Source: Jejuia sp047345485 (GTDB lineage: Bacteria > Bacteroidota > Bacteroidia > Flavobacteriales > Flavobacteriaceae). From it: a stretch of DNA of 64,000 bases. The notes beneath the pieces are model-generated. The model was given only the letters and a program-made list of their open reading frames with translations, did not search any database and was not told the DNA's origin. Positions within the stretch are counted from its first letter, which is position 1; each line of letters starts with the position of its first letter. Below are positions 36,804 through 45,961 of this stretch, piece by piece. Location of the stretch: NCBI RefSeq assembly GCF_047345485.1, contig NZ_JBLFEN010000001.1, positions 620,001-684,000 on the forward strand. Direction: 5' to 3'. The position numbers and the translations under genes are program-made.

Positions 36804-38951
36804 ATGCAATTAAAAGAAGAAAACTATAAATTTGAATGTATAGTAGTTGAAAATGAAACCGACATAAACAACTATAAGGCACATATAAATAAAATTAGTA
36901 ATGCCAACATATTCTATTCTCATGAATATATAAATTCTCTGGCTCAAAAAGCATTCATTTATTTTAAGCTTTTTAGAAATACTAAATTAATTGCTTTGAT
37001 GCCAATTTATTTAAAGAAAATAAATGATTACAGTACTTTTAATAAAACAACGCCTGAATATTTTGATGCCTCCTCTCCATATGGATATGGTGGCCCACTA
37101 TTTTGCTCTACAAATTCTAAAGATGAAAATTTATTTTTTTGGAATAATGTAGATAAATGGTACAAAAATAATAATGTAGTAACAGAGTTTGTACGCTTTA
37201 ATTTTAGCGAAAACTATAAACAGTACACAGGCCATTTAATACCTACACTAAACAATGTAAAAGGAACATTGCTAGACTTTGAAACCTTATGGAAAAACTT
37301 TAAACAAAAAGTTAGAAACAACTATCGTAAGTCTTTAAAATCTAATTTAAAAGCAAAAATATATACAGAAAATGTAGATTCAGACATCGTTGAGAAATTT
37401 TATGATATTTACATCAAATCTTTAAATAGAAATAAAGCGGCATCCAATTATTATTACAGTAAACTTTATTTTTTAAATCTAATTAATAATAATCCTAACG
37501 ATACTATTTTAGTATTAATATATAAAGAAGATATTGCTATTTCTGCTGAATTAATTTTAATAGACAACGACACACTTTATTCACACCTTGGTGGCACACA
37601 TGCTGAATATTTTAACATGAGACCCAACGACTTTTTAAAAATTGAAGTTATGAAGTGGGCTATTGATAATCATAAAAAATATTATGTTTTAGGCGGAGGT
37701 AGAGTAAATGGAGATGGTTTATATCAATACAAAAAATCATTTTTTCCATTAGATGATGATGTGATTTTTTATACAGGAAGAAAAATATTAAACCAATCAA
37801 CATATAACAATTTAGTTAAAGAGATTAAAGTTGAATTCACCAATGTAATGGATGATATTAAGGATTCTAAAATCTATTTTCCGTTATATAGACAAAATAG
37901 TATAATTACAGAAAGTTTAGATAGTAGTAAACTAAGAATAATTTCTTCTGAAAAAGAATGGAAAGATGCTATAAAAGATGTCGATTATTACGATTTTTAC
38001 CACACTTATGATTATCATAATTTATCTAAACTAGATGGAGAAACTCCTATATTAATTGAATATACAGAAGGTAATACAAAAATTTATCTTCCGCTTATAA
38101 AAAGAAAAATACCAAATACAGATTATTTTGATGCTACATCTGTTTACGGATATGCAGGACCAATTCAAAAAAATATTAATGCTTCTTTTAACAACACTAA
38201 ATTTATAAATGCCCTAGACGCATTTTTTAAAGAAGAGAAAATAATATCAATATTTTCTAGACTTAATCCTTTTATAGATCATCAAGAAATCATTTTAAAA
38301 GATTTTGGCATTATTGAAGAACTTAGTAGCGTAGTTAATATAGACTTAACTAAAACTATTGATGAGCAAAGAACTATTTTTTCAAAATCAACTAAACGTT
38401 ATGTAAATAAATGCAGAAAAACCTATGATTTTAAAATAAGTAACAAGGAAGATGATATTTTAACGTTTATGGATTTATATTATGAAAATATGGATCGTGT
38501 AAATGCAGAAAAAAAATATTATTTCTCTAAACAGTATTTTCTTGACTTTGTTAACTCTAAGGATTACAAAACAGATGTATTATTAGCTATAGACAAAGAC
38601 ACCAACAATATTATTTCTGCTGCTATGATGGTTAAAACTAATACTATTATACAGTATCATATTTCTGGAACACGCAATGACCATCTAAATATTTCACCTA
38701 TAAGATTATTGATTGATGAAATGCGACTTAAAGGAACACAAGAAGGTTATAAATATTTTAATCTTGGAGGTGGTTTAGGAAATCAGGAGGATGAATTATT
38801 TAAATTTAAAGCCTCATTTTCTAAAGACTTTAAACCTTTTAAAATATGGAAACATATTGCAAATAAAGAAGTTTATAATAAACTATTACAAGACAAAGGT
38901 ATCGATGCATCTGAAACTTCTTTTTTTCCACTCTACAGATACAAAAGTTAG
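36804..38951 (+). CDS. Tandem-duplicated FemAB/GNAT-like acyltransferase
   Basis: The 715-residue protein holds two complete copies of a FemAB-like (double-GNAT, BioF2-type acetyltransferase) unit about 355 residues apart. YFDASSPYGYGGP (about 86) matches YFDATSVYGYAGP (about 440). VLGGGRVNGDGLYQYKKSF (about 294) matches LGGGLGNQEDELFKFKASF (about 651). VRNNYRKSLK matches TKRYVNKCRKTY. FemAB enzymes transfer amino acids from tRNA to lipid II; relatives in glycan loci are thought to acylate sugars. It is the last gene of the operon and could use the aminoacyl carrier protein or tRNA. The fusion of two copies is unusual. Confidence 0.85.
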   Translation: MQLKEENYKFECIVVENETDINNYKAHINKISNANIFYSHEYINSLAQKAFIYFKLFRNTKLIALMPIYLKKINDYSTFNKTTPEYFDASSPYGYGGPLFCSTNSKDENLFFWNNVDKWYKNNNVVTEFVRFNFSENYKQYTGHLIPTLNNVKGTLLDFETLWKNFKQKVRNNYRKSLKSNLKAKIYTENVDSDIVEKFYDIYIKSLNRNKAASNYYYSKLYFLNLINNNPNDTILVLIYKEDIAISAELILIDNDTLYSHLGGTHAEYFNMRPNDFLKIEVMKWAIDNHKKYYVLGGGRVNGDGLYQYKKSFFPLDDDVIFYTGRKILNQSTYNNLVKEIKVEFTNVMDDIKDSKIYFPLYRQNSIITESLDSSKLRIISSEKEWKDAIKDVDYYDFYHTYDYHNLSKLDGETPILIEYTEGNTKIYLPLIKRKIPNTDYFDATSVYGYAGPIQKNINASFNNTKFINALDAFFKEEKIISIFSRLNPFIDHQEIILKDFGIIEELSSVVNIDLTKTIDEQRTIFSKSTKRYVNKCRKTYDFKISNKEDDILTFMDLYYENMDRVNAEKKYYFSKQYFLDFVNSKDYKTDVLLAIDKDTNNIISAAMMVKTNTIIQYHISGTRNDHLNISPIRLLIDEMRLKGTQEGYKYFNLGGGLGNQEDELFKFKASFSKDFKPFKIWKHIANKEVYNKLLQDKGIDASETSFFPLYRYKS

Positions 38952-38965
38952 AGGAACTAAATTAA

Positions 38966-39937
38966 CTAGTTGTTTTTAATTGTATTAGTGATATACTCTG
39001 CAATCACTTTGGCTATAATTTTTCGCCCATTATTATTCCAGTGCTTATCATAAATTAAATTAGTAGGGGTTTTAGAGGCTTGGAGATGTTTAGAAAAATC
39101 TATATATTTAAAATTATGTTGTTTTAAATAGTCTAAGAAAACTTTAGGTGTAGCGTTTTCGTCTATTAGTAGCACAAATTTCTCTTTATTATAATTATAC
39201 TTTTTAGTTAGAATTTTAAAATTTTCAACATAAGTATTATGCTTTTCACTTTCTATTAATAAACGTTCTTGTTCACTAAGTACTTTTTTATCATCAGGTT
39301 CTCTGTTTATAAACGATATTACCTTGTTTGGTAATTGTTTAACAGGGTCTAGAACACCAATACTTAAAAGGTAACCTAGTAGTTTAATTTTACGTAGTTT
39401 TTTATATAAAGGCGATTCTAATTGCATTCGGTCTTGCACAACGTTATATTCTGCTCTTGTTAAATCGTTTTCAAATTTTAATCCGAAAATAACACTATCA
39501 ATTAAGTCAAATTCTTTTTTATAAGAATCTACCAAATGTATTTGATCCGCAAAATCATAACCTGCATAGCCAAATTCATAAATTTCAATATGTTCAAGTC
39601 TATTTTCAACTTTTTTACCAATAGAATTATAGTAGTTTTGATGAAACCCCTCTATGAATGAATCCCCAACAAGTGCAACTTCAACCTTCTCTTCTGTAGG
39701 ATTATATTCATGATAAGAATTAAAACCATAATTATTTATATGATATTCAGAGAAATTTTGACGCCTGTTTCCTGTCACAGAAAAGCCAGATTGATTAGGT
39801 ACCCACTTCTCTACCTCAAATTCATCTACATATCGAGACGGATAATCTTTAGTTAAGTGAAATATGCGCACGTAAACTTCTAAAGCCAAAACTATTAAAA
39901 TAGCATAAAAGAAACATTTTAAAAATAGCTTTTTCAT
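38966..39937 (-). CDS. SGNH hydrolase-like (AlgJ/DltD-type) membrane-anchored protein
   Basis: The 323-residue protein has an N-terminal membrane anchor (residues about 7-27) and a periplasmic domain. VALVGDSFIEGF provides the GDS block, and IYDKHWNNNGRKIIAKVI near the C terminus provides the Asp-x-His pair. This is the SGNH fold used by AlgJ/AlgX and, more distantly, DltD in O-acylation of glycans. It lies five bases after an MBOAT gene, and the same pair is repeated directly upstream. Its likely job is final transfer of an acyl group to the polysaccharide. Confidence 0.8.
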   Translation of the reverse strand: MKKLFLKCFFYAILIVLALEVYVRIFHLTKDYPSRYVDEFEVEKWVPNQSGFSVTGNRRQNFSEYHINNYGFNSYHEYNPTEEKVEVALVGDSFIEGFHQNYYNSIGKKVENRLEHIEIYEFGYAGYDFADQIHLVDSYKKEFDLIDSVIFGLKFENDLTRAEYNVVQDRMQLESPLYKKLRKIKLLGYLLSIGVLDPVKQLPNKVISFINREPDDKKVLSEQERLLIESEKHNTYVENFKILTKKYNYNKEKFVLLIDENATPKVFLDYLKQHNFKYIDFSKHLQASKTPTNLIYDKHWNNNGRKIIAKVIAEYITNTIKNN

Positions 39938-39942
39938 ATGTA

Positions 39943-41394
39943 CTAAAATTGAAAATATATAAAAGATCTATCAATACTACTATCGTAAAATAGTAAAATT
40001 GCCATAATAACTACTGAATAAATAATAAATCTTAAAACTTTAGACTTAAACTTAAAGGGAGACCTCTCATCTCTTCTAATAATATATTCATAAACAATAA
40101 ATAGTGCAATAAGGATATAATAATCAACCATTCGATAACCTAACGGATGATGATAAGGTGCGTAAGATAAATTTAATAGTATTCGTTCTATAAAATTAAA
40201 AGCATCTGTAATAGACTCTGATCTAAAAAATATTCTAGAAAAAGTAACTATAAAAAACGTTAATAGCACCTGCCCTATCTCAATAAATGATGGAAAAATA
40301 GTGTTTTCTCCAACAACAGAATTTTTATAAATTGTATTACGCCCCATTAAAAAAACAGGTATAAATACTAGCGCATGAAATGCTCCCCAAAACACAAAAG
40401 TCCAGTTAGCACCATGCCAAAAACCACTTACTAAAAATATAATACAAATATTTCTGACGGCTTTTAGCTTACTAACTCTCGAGCCACCAAGAGGAATATA
40501 GATATAATGCCTAAACCATGTTGATAATGATATATGCCAACGTTGCCAATATTCAGCAACATTTCTCGAAAAATTAGGAAACTTAAAGTTAGACATTAGC
40601 TCTATACCAAAAAGTTTAGCTGTTCCTATAGCAATATCAGAATAACCACTAAAGTCACCATATACTTGAAAACTAAAAAGCGTAACGCCTAAAATTAATG
40701 TTGATGCAGGATAATTACTATAGTTAGAGAATATATCGTCTACTATGGGTGCAATACTATCTGCAATAACTACCTTTTTAAATAACCCCCACAAAATAAG
40801 TTTTAAACCAGCTACAGTTTGCGTGTAGTTAAATGCCCTTTTATTTAATACTTGAGATAATAAATTTGAAGCTCTTTCTATAGGTCCTGCAACTAATTGA
40901 GGGAAGAAACTAACAAACGCAGCAAACCCCAAAAAGTCTTTTGTAGGTTGCAATCGTTTATAATAAATATCAAACGAATATGACATAGTTTGAAACGTAT
41001 AAAATGAGATACCCACAGGTAGTAAGATACGCAACGTCCACGTGCTTTTTATATCATACCCTATAACGTTACAGGCATCAATCCAAGAATCAACAAAAAA
41101 ATTAAAATATTTAAAGAAGCCTAAAAGCCCAACATTAAAAATAACACTACACCATAGCCAACGTTTTTTATTTTCAGTTTTTGTGTTAGCATGTATTTTT
41201 AAACCAATAAAATAATCGACAACTGTGCTTAAAAATATTAAGGATAGAAACCTCCAATCCCACCAACCATAAAAAAAATAGCTAGCAATAAGAATGAATA
41301 TATTTTGCCCTTTTATTGTTTTTTTTAAAAAGAACCAATAAATAATAAAAACAATAGGTAAAAAAATGAAAAACTCTAATGAATTAAATATCAT
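39943..41394 (-). CDS. MBOAT family O-acyltransferase (AlgI-like)
   Basis: The 483-residue polytopic membrane protein begins MIFNSLEFFIFLPIVFIIYW. It contains the MBOAT motif SGFWHGANWTFVFWGAFH with the catalytic His near residue 325, and ISLSTWFRHYIYIPLGGSR. It ends SFIYFQF. Such proteins move an acyl group across the inner membrane for modification of extracellular glycans (AlgI, PatA, DltB). It is closely similar over its full length to the MBOAT protein at 42344, so the two MBOAT/SGNH pairs arose by duplication. Confidence 0.93.
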   Translation of the reverse strand: MIFNSLEFFIFLPIVFIIYWFFLKKTIKGQNIFILIASYFFYGWWDWRFLSLIFLSTVVDYFIGLKIHANTKTENKKRWLWCSVIFNVGLLGFFKYFNFFVDSWIDACNVIGYDIKSTWTLRILLPVGISFYTFQTMSYSFDIYYKRLQPTKDFLGFAAFVSFFPQLVAGPIERASNLLSQVLNKRAFNYTQTVAGLKLILWGLFKKVVIADSIAPIVDDIFSNYSNYPASTLILGVTLFSFQVYGDFSGYSDIAIGTAKLFGIELMSNFKFPNFSRNVAEYWQRWHISLSTWFRHYIYIPLGGSRVSKLKAVRNICIIFLVSGFWHGANWTFVFWGAFHALVFIPVFLMGRNTIYKNSVVGENTIFPSFIEIGQVLLTFFIVTFSRIFFRSESITDAFNFIERILLNLSYAPYHHPLGYRMVDYYILIALFIVYEYIIRRDERSPFKFKSKVLRFIIYSVVIMAILLFYDSSIDRSFIYFQF

Positions 41395-41409
41395 AGATAA
41401 TAATTGTTA

Positions 41410-42342
41410 TCATTTAATTAAATTATCAAATAAAAGCCCTTGTTTGATTTGATTAGCAACTTGTTCGTGCCCATAACACGTCCAATGAAAATCAAAATCG
41501 AAAGTCCAACTTTTTTTATCTGTGCTAGAATCTAAATAAATAACTTTAAAACCTTGTGCTTTGCACAATTTTATTATTTCCATACTAGAGCTTGGATGAA
41601 ATACCAAAACTTTATCTTTAATAGTATAATTTTTATTTATATAGGCTAGTAAAGAGGCTATTTTCATGTTATTCTTTAAAGATGTATCTTCTTTCTTTTC
41701 GACAACTTTTTCTGGTTCATTAGTTTTCCAAAAATTTAAATTTATTGGGAATCTAGAATAAAAATAATAAGCTAACTTCCAATTATATAATATATTTTTT
41801 ATTCCTGGGGATTTCATTTTACCAAATATAACCTCTTGCGCTTTTAAATCAACTTGAGTTATATCTTCTAAAGTTTTAACCTCCTTAATACTCTCTATAA
41901 AGTCACTATCTGTAACATAAATTAAGCTCTTTACAGGTTTAAGTGAATCTAGTTGCTTAGATATTTCAAAGGCTTCAATAAATGAAACTCCAGACCTAGC
42001 TGCTTCTAAAAAGTTATAATTAGGTAATTTTTCTTTTAGAAAAACAGATTGATGACATTCGCTAGGATTCATAAAATTTTCCACAAACGAATCTCCAATT
42101 ACAGTAATAAGATTGTCGTAACTATCAGGAAGTTTCCCAGGCCACCCCAAGCTATTTATTTCCCACGTATGTGTTCCATGAACCCAATACCCTTTTTGAT
42201 TAGGGTAATATTTTTGAATTCCATTTTCATCAATTGTTCGTCTAGGTATTTCAGATATGGCATGGGTTACTCTAACTACAACTTCCCCTATTACAAGTAA
42301 GAGCACTAAAAACAAAATTATATTTCTAAAAAACTTGAGCAT
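41410..42342 (-). CDS. SGNH hydrolase-like (AlgJ/DltD-type) membrane-anchored protein
   Basis: The 310-residue protein has an N-terminal membrane anchor (NIILFLVLLLVIGEVVVRVT). ITVIGDSFVENF is the GDS block, and FDFHWTCYGHEQVANQI is the C-terminal Asp-x-His block. Overall plan and the sequence around YPNQKGYWVHG/NSLGW match its paralogue at 38966 (VPNQSGFSVTG/NNYGF), but divergence is large. It follows its MBOAT partner by one base and precedes the second MBOAT gene by 15, so all four genes form one operon. Confidence 0.8.
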   Translation of the reverse strand: MLKFFRNIILFLVLLLVIGEVVVRVTHAISEIPRRTIDENGIQKYYPNQKGYWVHGTHTWEINSLGWPGKLPDSYDNLITVIGDSFVENFMNPSECHQSVFLKEKLPNYNFLEAARSGVSFIEAFEISKQLDSLKPVKSLIYVTDSDFIESIKEVKTLEDITQVDLKAQEVIFGKMKSPGIKNILYNWKLAYYFYSRFPINLNFWKTNEPEKVVEKKEDTSLKNNMKIASLLAYINKNYTIKDKVLVFHPSSSMEIIKLCKAQGFKVIYLDSSTDKKSWTFDFDFHWTCYGHEQVANQIKQGLLFDNLIK

Positions 42343-42343
42343 C

Positions 42344-43777
42344 CTAAAATTGAAAATAAATAAATTCTTGTTGTTCTCCAGTAAAACTAAACATTAAAAC
42401 AATAATTAAAACATAAAACAACCAACGCAAGGGCTTATTTAAAGCATCTATATTAGCTATAGCATATTCTCCTCGTCTTCCTAACCATTCAATCCATGTA
42501 AAAAATAATACTAAAAGTAAAATAGTAGTTGGAAATATCTGAAAATTAGAAAATAGTGATGTATTAAAAATACCCTTCAAAAATAGTAAAGCATGTGTTA
42601 CAGAATCTGCTCTAAAAAATACCCAGGCAATCAATGTTAAAAAAAATGTTGCAGACATTTGAAATATTTCTTTAATATTAGGCAGAATACTACTCATTGC
42701 AACTATATCGGTATTTACTCTATTTTTGTTAGTTAGCATTAATGGTAAAAAATAAATAGCATTTAAAGCACCCCAAACAATAAATGTCCAATTTGCACCG
42801 TGCCAAAAACCGCTAACTAGAAAAATAATAAATGTGTTTTTTATTTTCATACTAGTACCACCTCTACTTCCACCTAAAGGAATATATAAATAATCTCTAA
42901 ACCAAGTAGATAGAGATATATGCCATCGTCTCCAAAATTCGGCTATATCTCTTGAAAAGTAAGGAAAAGCAAAGTTTCGTTTTAAATCAAAACCAAATAA
43001 TCTAGATACACCTATTGCTATATCTGAATAACCAGAAAAATCACCATAAATTTGAAATGCAAAGAAAAACGCACCGAGTAATAATGTACTACCCGAATAA
43101 TCCTGATAATCGTTAAAAATTATGTTTGCATATTTAGCACAGTTATCTGCTATGACTACTTTTTTAAATAAACCCCATAAAACTTGGCGCATTCCATCTA
43201 CAGCTAAATCATATGAAAATTTACGTTTGTTGTAAAACTGAGGCAATAAGTTAGTGGCACGCTCTATAGGGCCAGCAACTAATTGAGGAAAAAAACTAAC
43301 AAATGCCGTAAATGCTATAAAATCTTTTGTTGGCTCTAACTTTTTATTATAAACATCAATAGTATAGCTTAACGTTTGAAATGTATAAAAACTTATCCCA
43401 ACTGGTAATATGATTTTTAATGTGTTTATTTCTAAAGGTTGTCCTAATAATGTAAATGAGTCTACTAAACTTTGAACAAAAAAATTATAATATTTAAAAA
43501 AACCTAAAAATCCTAAATTAACACAGATGCTTACCCACAATAGAAATTTACGTTTAGTTTTAACTTCTGTCTTTTTTAAAAGTAGCCCAATAGTATAGTC
43601 GACAAGTGAACTAAATGCGATTAAAGAAAGAAACCTCCAATCCCACCAGCCATAAAATATATAACTAGCAACTGCTATAAGTAAATTTTGAGCCTTTAAA
43701 TATTTAGCTGTAACAAACCAATATAAAACAAATACTATTGGTAGAAATACAAAAAACTCTATAGAATTAAACAGCAT
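42344..43777 (-). CDS. MBOAT family O-acyltransferase (AlgI-like)
   Basis: The 477-residue polytopic protein starts MLFNSIEFFVFLPIVFVLYWF. It carries ISLSTWFRDYLYIPLGGSR and SGFWHGANWTFIVWGALN, with the catalytic His near residue 324, and ends EFIYFQF. It is the first gene of the four-gene leftward acylation operon. The paralogue at 39943 shares start, motifs and end. No promoter element stood out between it and the hairpin at 43916. Confidence 0.93.
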   Translation of the reverse strand: MLFNSIEFFVFLPIVFVLYWFVTAKYLKAQNLLIAVASYIFYGWWDWRFLSLIAFSSLVDYTIGLLLKKTEVKTKRKFLLWVSICVNLGFLGFFKYYNFFVQSLVDSFTLLGQPLEINTLKIILPVGISFYTFQTLSYTIDVYNKKLEPTKDFIAFTAFVSFFPQLVAGPIERATNLLPQFYNKRKFSYDLAVDGMRQVLWGLFKKVVIADNCAKYANIIFNDYQDYSGSTLLLGAFFFAFQIYGDFSGYSDIAIGVSRLFGFDLKRNFAFPYFSRDIAEFWRRWHISLSTWFRDYLYIPLGGSRGGTSMKIKNTFIIFLVSGFWHGANWTFIVWGALNAIYFLPLMLTNKNRVNTDIVAMSSILPNIKEIFQMSATFFLTLIAWVFFRADSVTHALLFLKGIFNTSLFSNFQIFPTTILLLVLFFTWIEWLGRRGEYAIANIDALNKPLRWLFYVLIIVLMFSFTGEQQEFIYFQF

Positions 43778-43915
43778 ATAAAGTAAATAAGTAGGTTATT
43801 TGGGTTATTTTAAAAACTTGGTAAATATCTTTTAACCCAATAAGTAAATCAAAAATTTTCTATGAATTACATAATTAATACCCTAATAAACATAACTAGC
43901 AACATATCAATAGAT

Positions 43916-43940
43916 AAAAACCCCATAAAATGGGGTTTTT
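43916..43940. terminator. Hairpin terminator downstream of the Lrp gene
   Basis: AAAAACCCCAT (43916-43926) pairs perfectly with ATGGGGTTTTT (43930-43940) around a 3-base loop, with A- and T-runs on the two sides. It separates the Lrp gene from the acylation operon. Confidence 0.8.
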
Positions 43941-43964
43941 GTATTATAGTTGTAAATAATAATA

Positions 43965-44444
43965 TTACAATTCATTAAAAATTGAATGCATTAATCGTTT
44001 TTTATCATTTATACTTTCTTCAAGAGAAATCATTGTTTCAGTTCGGTAAACGCCCTCTATTTCATCAAGCTTAAATATTACTTCTTTGGCATGTTCTGTA
44101 TTTCTAGCTCTAATTTTACAGAAAATATTAAACTTACCTGTAGTAATATGTGCTACTGTAACAAAAGGAATTTCGTCTATACGCTCTAAAACAAATTGAG
44201 TTTGAGATGTATTATTTAAATAAACACCAACATAGGCTATAAATGAATAGCCTAATTTTTTATAATCTAACGTTAAAGAAGAACCTCTAATAATCCCTGA
44301 TTCTTCCATCTTTTTAACACGTACATGAACAGTCCCTGCTGAAATTAAAAGTTTTTTAGCTATATCAGTAAAAGGTATTCTTGTGTTATCAATTAACATA
44401 TCAAGAATTTGATGATCTATTTCGTCTAATTTAATTTTCCCCAT
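43965..44444 (-). CDS. Lrp/AsnC family transcriptional regulator
   Basis: The 159-residue regulator has an N-terminal winged helix-turn-helix (IDHQILDMLIDNTRIPFTDI, then AGTVHVRVKKMEESGII). A RAM ligand-binding domain follows (AYVGVYLNNTSQTQFVLERI to FKLDEIEGVYRTETMI). These proteins bind DNA as octamers or dimers and respond to amino acids. It lies downstream of and co-directional with the M14 peptidase gene but has its own -7 element. Its targets are unknown. Confidence 0.93.
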   Translation of the reverse strand: MGKIKLDEIDHQILDMLIDNTRIPFTDIAKKLLISAGTVHVRVKKMEESGIIRGSSLTLDYKKLGYSFIAYVGVYLNNTSQTQFVLERIDEIPFVTVAHITTGKFNIFCKIRARNTEHAKEVIFKLDEIEGVYRTETMISLEESINDKKRLMHSIFNEL

Positions 44445-44468
44445 AATTCGATTTTCTTAAATATAAAT

Positions 44469-44476
44469 CAAAATTA
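44469..44476 (-). promoter_or_regulatory. Putative -7 promoter element of the Lrp gene
   Basis: The minus strand reads TAATTTTG, an exact TAnnTTTG match, 24 bases before the start codon of the Lrp gene. Confidence 0.45.
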
Positions 44477-44514
44477 ATACATTTTCATTAATAATTACGC
44501 ACATTTACTGCATT

Positions 44515-45669
44515 TTATTTTGATAAAAATACGATTTTCTCATTATTCAATTTTACGCAAACGTTTTCGTAACCAATTTCTAATGTTTCTTCGTTAATAC
44601 CTGATAAAAATTGCCCTTTAGCATGTATTTCTTTGTGTGCGTAATAATTTGATAAATCCCCTATTTTCACTAAAATTGGCATGAATTGTATTTGCCCATT
44701 ATTTAAACGTTCTTCAAATTGAAATGCCATATCTTTCGATACTTTTGTATTTATATCTACAATAGCATTTCTAATAATAACATCAAAAAATAACTTTCGG
44801 TTTTCTGGAATAATGGTGTAAGACTCATAATTATCACCTATAATATTATTATTAGCAATGTATGATAATGATGTTATGTAGGACATATAGATAAACTCTC
44901 GTGTTTTATCTCTAGCATAGTCATCAGCATAATGTCCAGCCTCAAACAATATTGTCGGACAATTTTCGCTTTGAAACGTATCTCCAACGCAATTAATATT
45001 AAATGCATCATCATAAACGCCTACTTGATTTGGTATCACTTTTTGTAAACAAGTATTCATTTCTGCTATTATTTCCATAGCAATTTTTCGAGTAGGTGTA
45101 ATAGAACATTCCTCATCTTGCGCTGGAGCCAAAAACGATATTGTAGCAGATTTATTTGTATTTCCAGCACTAAAAATGGTGCGCTGCCCGTGGAGGTTAA
45201 AACAAAAATCTGGATTAAAACTCTCAAAAACTTGCCTTAAAACTTTACTTTCTGGCTGTGTTCTATCTTTAGCGTCTCTGTTTAAATCTATACTATTTGC
45301 ATTTACTCTGGTGTATGCTTTTGCACCATCAGGATTTAAAATTGGAATGATACAAAGTGTACATTCTCTTAAAATTATATCTGTAATTGATGCATTGGAA
45401 ATACAAGTATTTAATAAATCAAAAATTGCTTTTGTAGTGGTAGATTCATTACCATGCATTTGAGACCACATTAATATTTTTTTAGTACCGTCTCCAATTT
45501 TAATTGAAAAAATATCTTTATTTAAAACTGACTTACCAACAGTTTCCACTTTAGCAAAATCTTTAAATTTTGAAACTAATGGCTCAATATTTTTATTGGT
45601 TATGTACCTATTAAAAAGTGAATTTTCTTTGTACGTTTTAAACAGTGTTTGCAAATCTTTAACTTCCAT
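44515..45669 (-). CDS. M14 family zinc carboxypeptidase-like protein
   Basis: The start at 45669 gives a 384-residue cytoplasmic protein. Zinc ligands appear in WSQMHGNEST (His and Glu) and in CFNLHGQRT (second His). TILFEAGHY provides the likely general-base Glu, and ILNPDGAKAYTRVNANSIDLNRDA is the substrate-binding stretch of M14 peptidases. There is no signal peptide. A longer reading from 45726 exists, but a perfect -7 element lies at 45687-45694, inside that extension, so the ATG at 45669 is preferred. The product probably trims amino acids from peptides or amidated substrates; the substrate is unknown. Confidence 0.85.
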   Translation of the reverse strand: MEVKDLQTLFKTYKENSLFNRYITNKNIEPLVSKFKDFAKVETVGKSVLNKDIFSIKIGDGTKKILMWSQMHGNESTTTKAIFDLLNTCISNASITDIILRECTLCIIPILNPDGAKAYTRVNANSIDLNRDAKDRTQPESKVLRQVFESFNPDFCFNLHGQRTIFSAGNTNKSATISFLAPAQDEECSITPTRKIAMEIIAEMNTCLQKVIPNQVGVYDDAFNINCVGDTFQSENCPTILFEAGHYADDYARDKTREFIYMSYITSLSYIANNNIIGDNYESYTIIPENRKLFFDVIIRNAIVDINTKVSKDMAFQFEERLNNGQIQFMPILVKIGDLSNYYAHKEIHAKGQFLSGINEETLEIGYENVCVKLNNEKIVFLSK

Positions 45670-45686
45670 ACGTTTTATTTGATGTA

Positions 45687-45694
45687 CAAAAGTA
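45687..45694 (-). promoter_or_regulatory. Putative -7 promoter element of the M14 peptidase gene
   Basis: The minus strand reads TACTTTTG, an exact TAnnTTTG match, 17 bases before the chosen start. A TTG lies 16 bases further upstream, inside the palindrome at 45707-45720. Confidence 0.5.
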
Positions 45695-45706
45695 AACATT
45701 TCGATT

Positions 45707-45720
45707 TTTACAATTGTAAA
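45707..45720. promoter_or_regulatory. Perfect 14-base palindrome, probable operator
   Basis: TTTACAATTGTAAA is its own reverse complement and covers the expected -33 region of the M14 peptidase promoter. The core TTACAnnTGTAA recurs in front of the divergent XRE regulator gene at 45920-45933. Confidence 0.5.
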
Positions 45721-45919
45721 CACCATGTTTTATTTGTTTTGTATAGTTTGGTAAACACTATCTCATCTAAATTCTTTAAAACACTTTCTGTTTTTACTTC
45801 AAAATTATTAATTTAAAATAAAATATTTAATATCAGTTATTTAAATTAATTTATATAAACTAAAAGATTAATATTATAAAATATAAAACAATAGTTTTAA
45901 ATAGAATTAAATACAATTT

Positions 45920-45933
45920 GTTACATTTGTAAC
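45920..45933. promoter_or_regulatory. Palindrome overlapping the -7 element of the XRE regulator gene
   Basis: GTTACATTTGTAAC is a 6+2+6 palindrome sharing TTACAnnTGTAA with the site at 45707. It contains an exact -7 element, TACATTTG (45922-45929), on the plus strand, 32 bases before the start codon. This position fits autorepression. A weaker relative, GTTTACAATGATAAAC, spans the start codon at 45955-45970. Confidence 0.5.
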
Positions 45934-45961
45934 ATCAAATCTTTACACACAATAGTTTACA

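Noticed and set aside
36291..36809. 172-codon open frame on the minus strand over a sugar transferase gene
   Set aside because: It is antisense to the conserved catalytic region of the sugar transferase, whose frame is clearly real.
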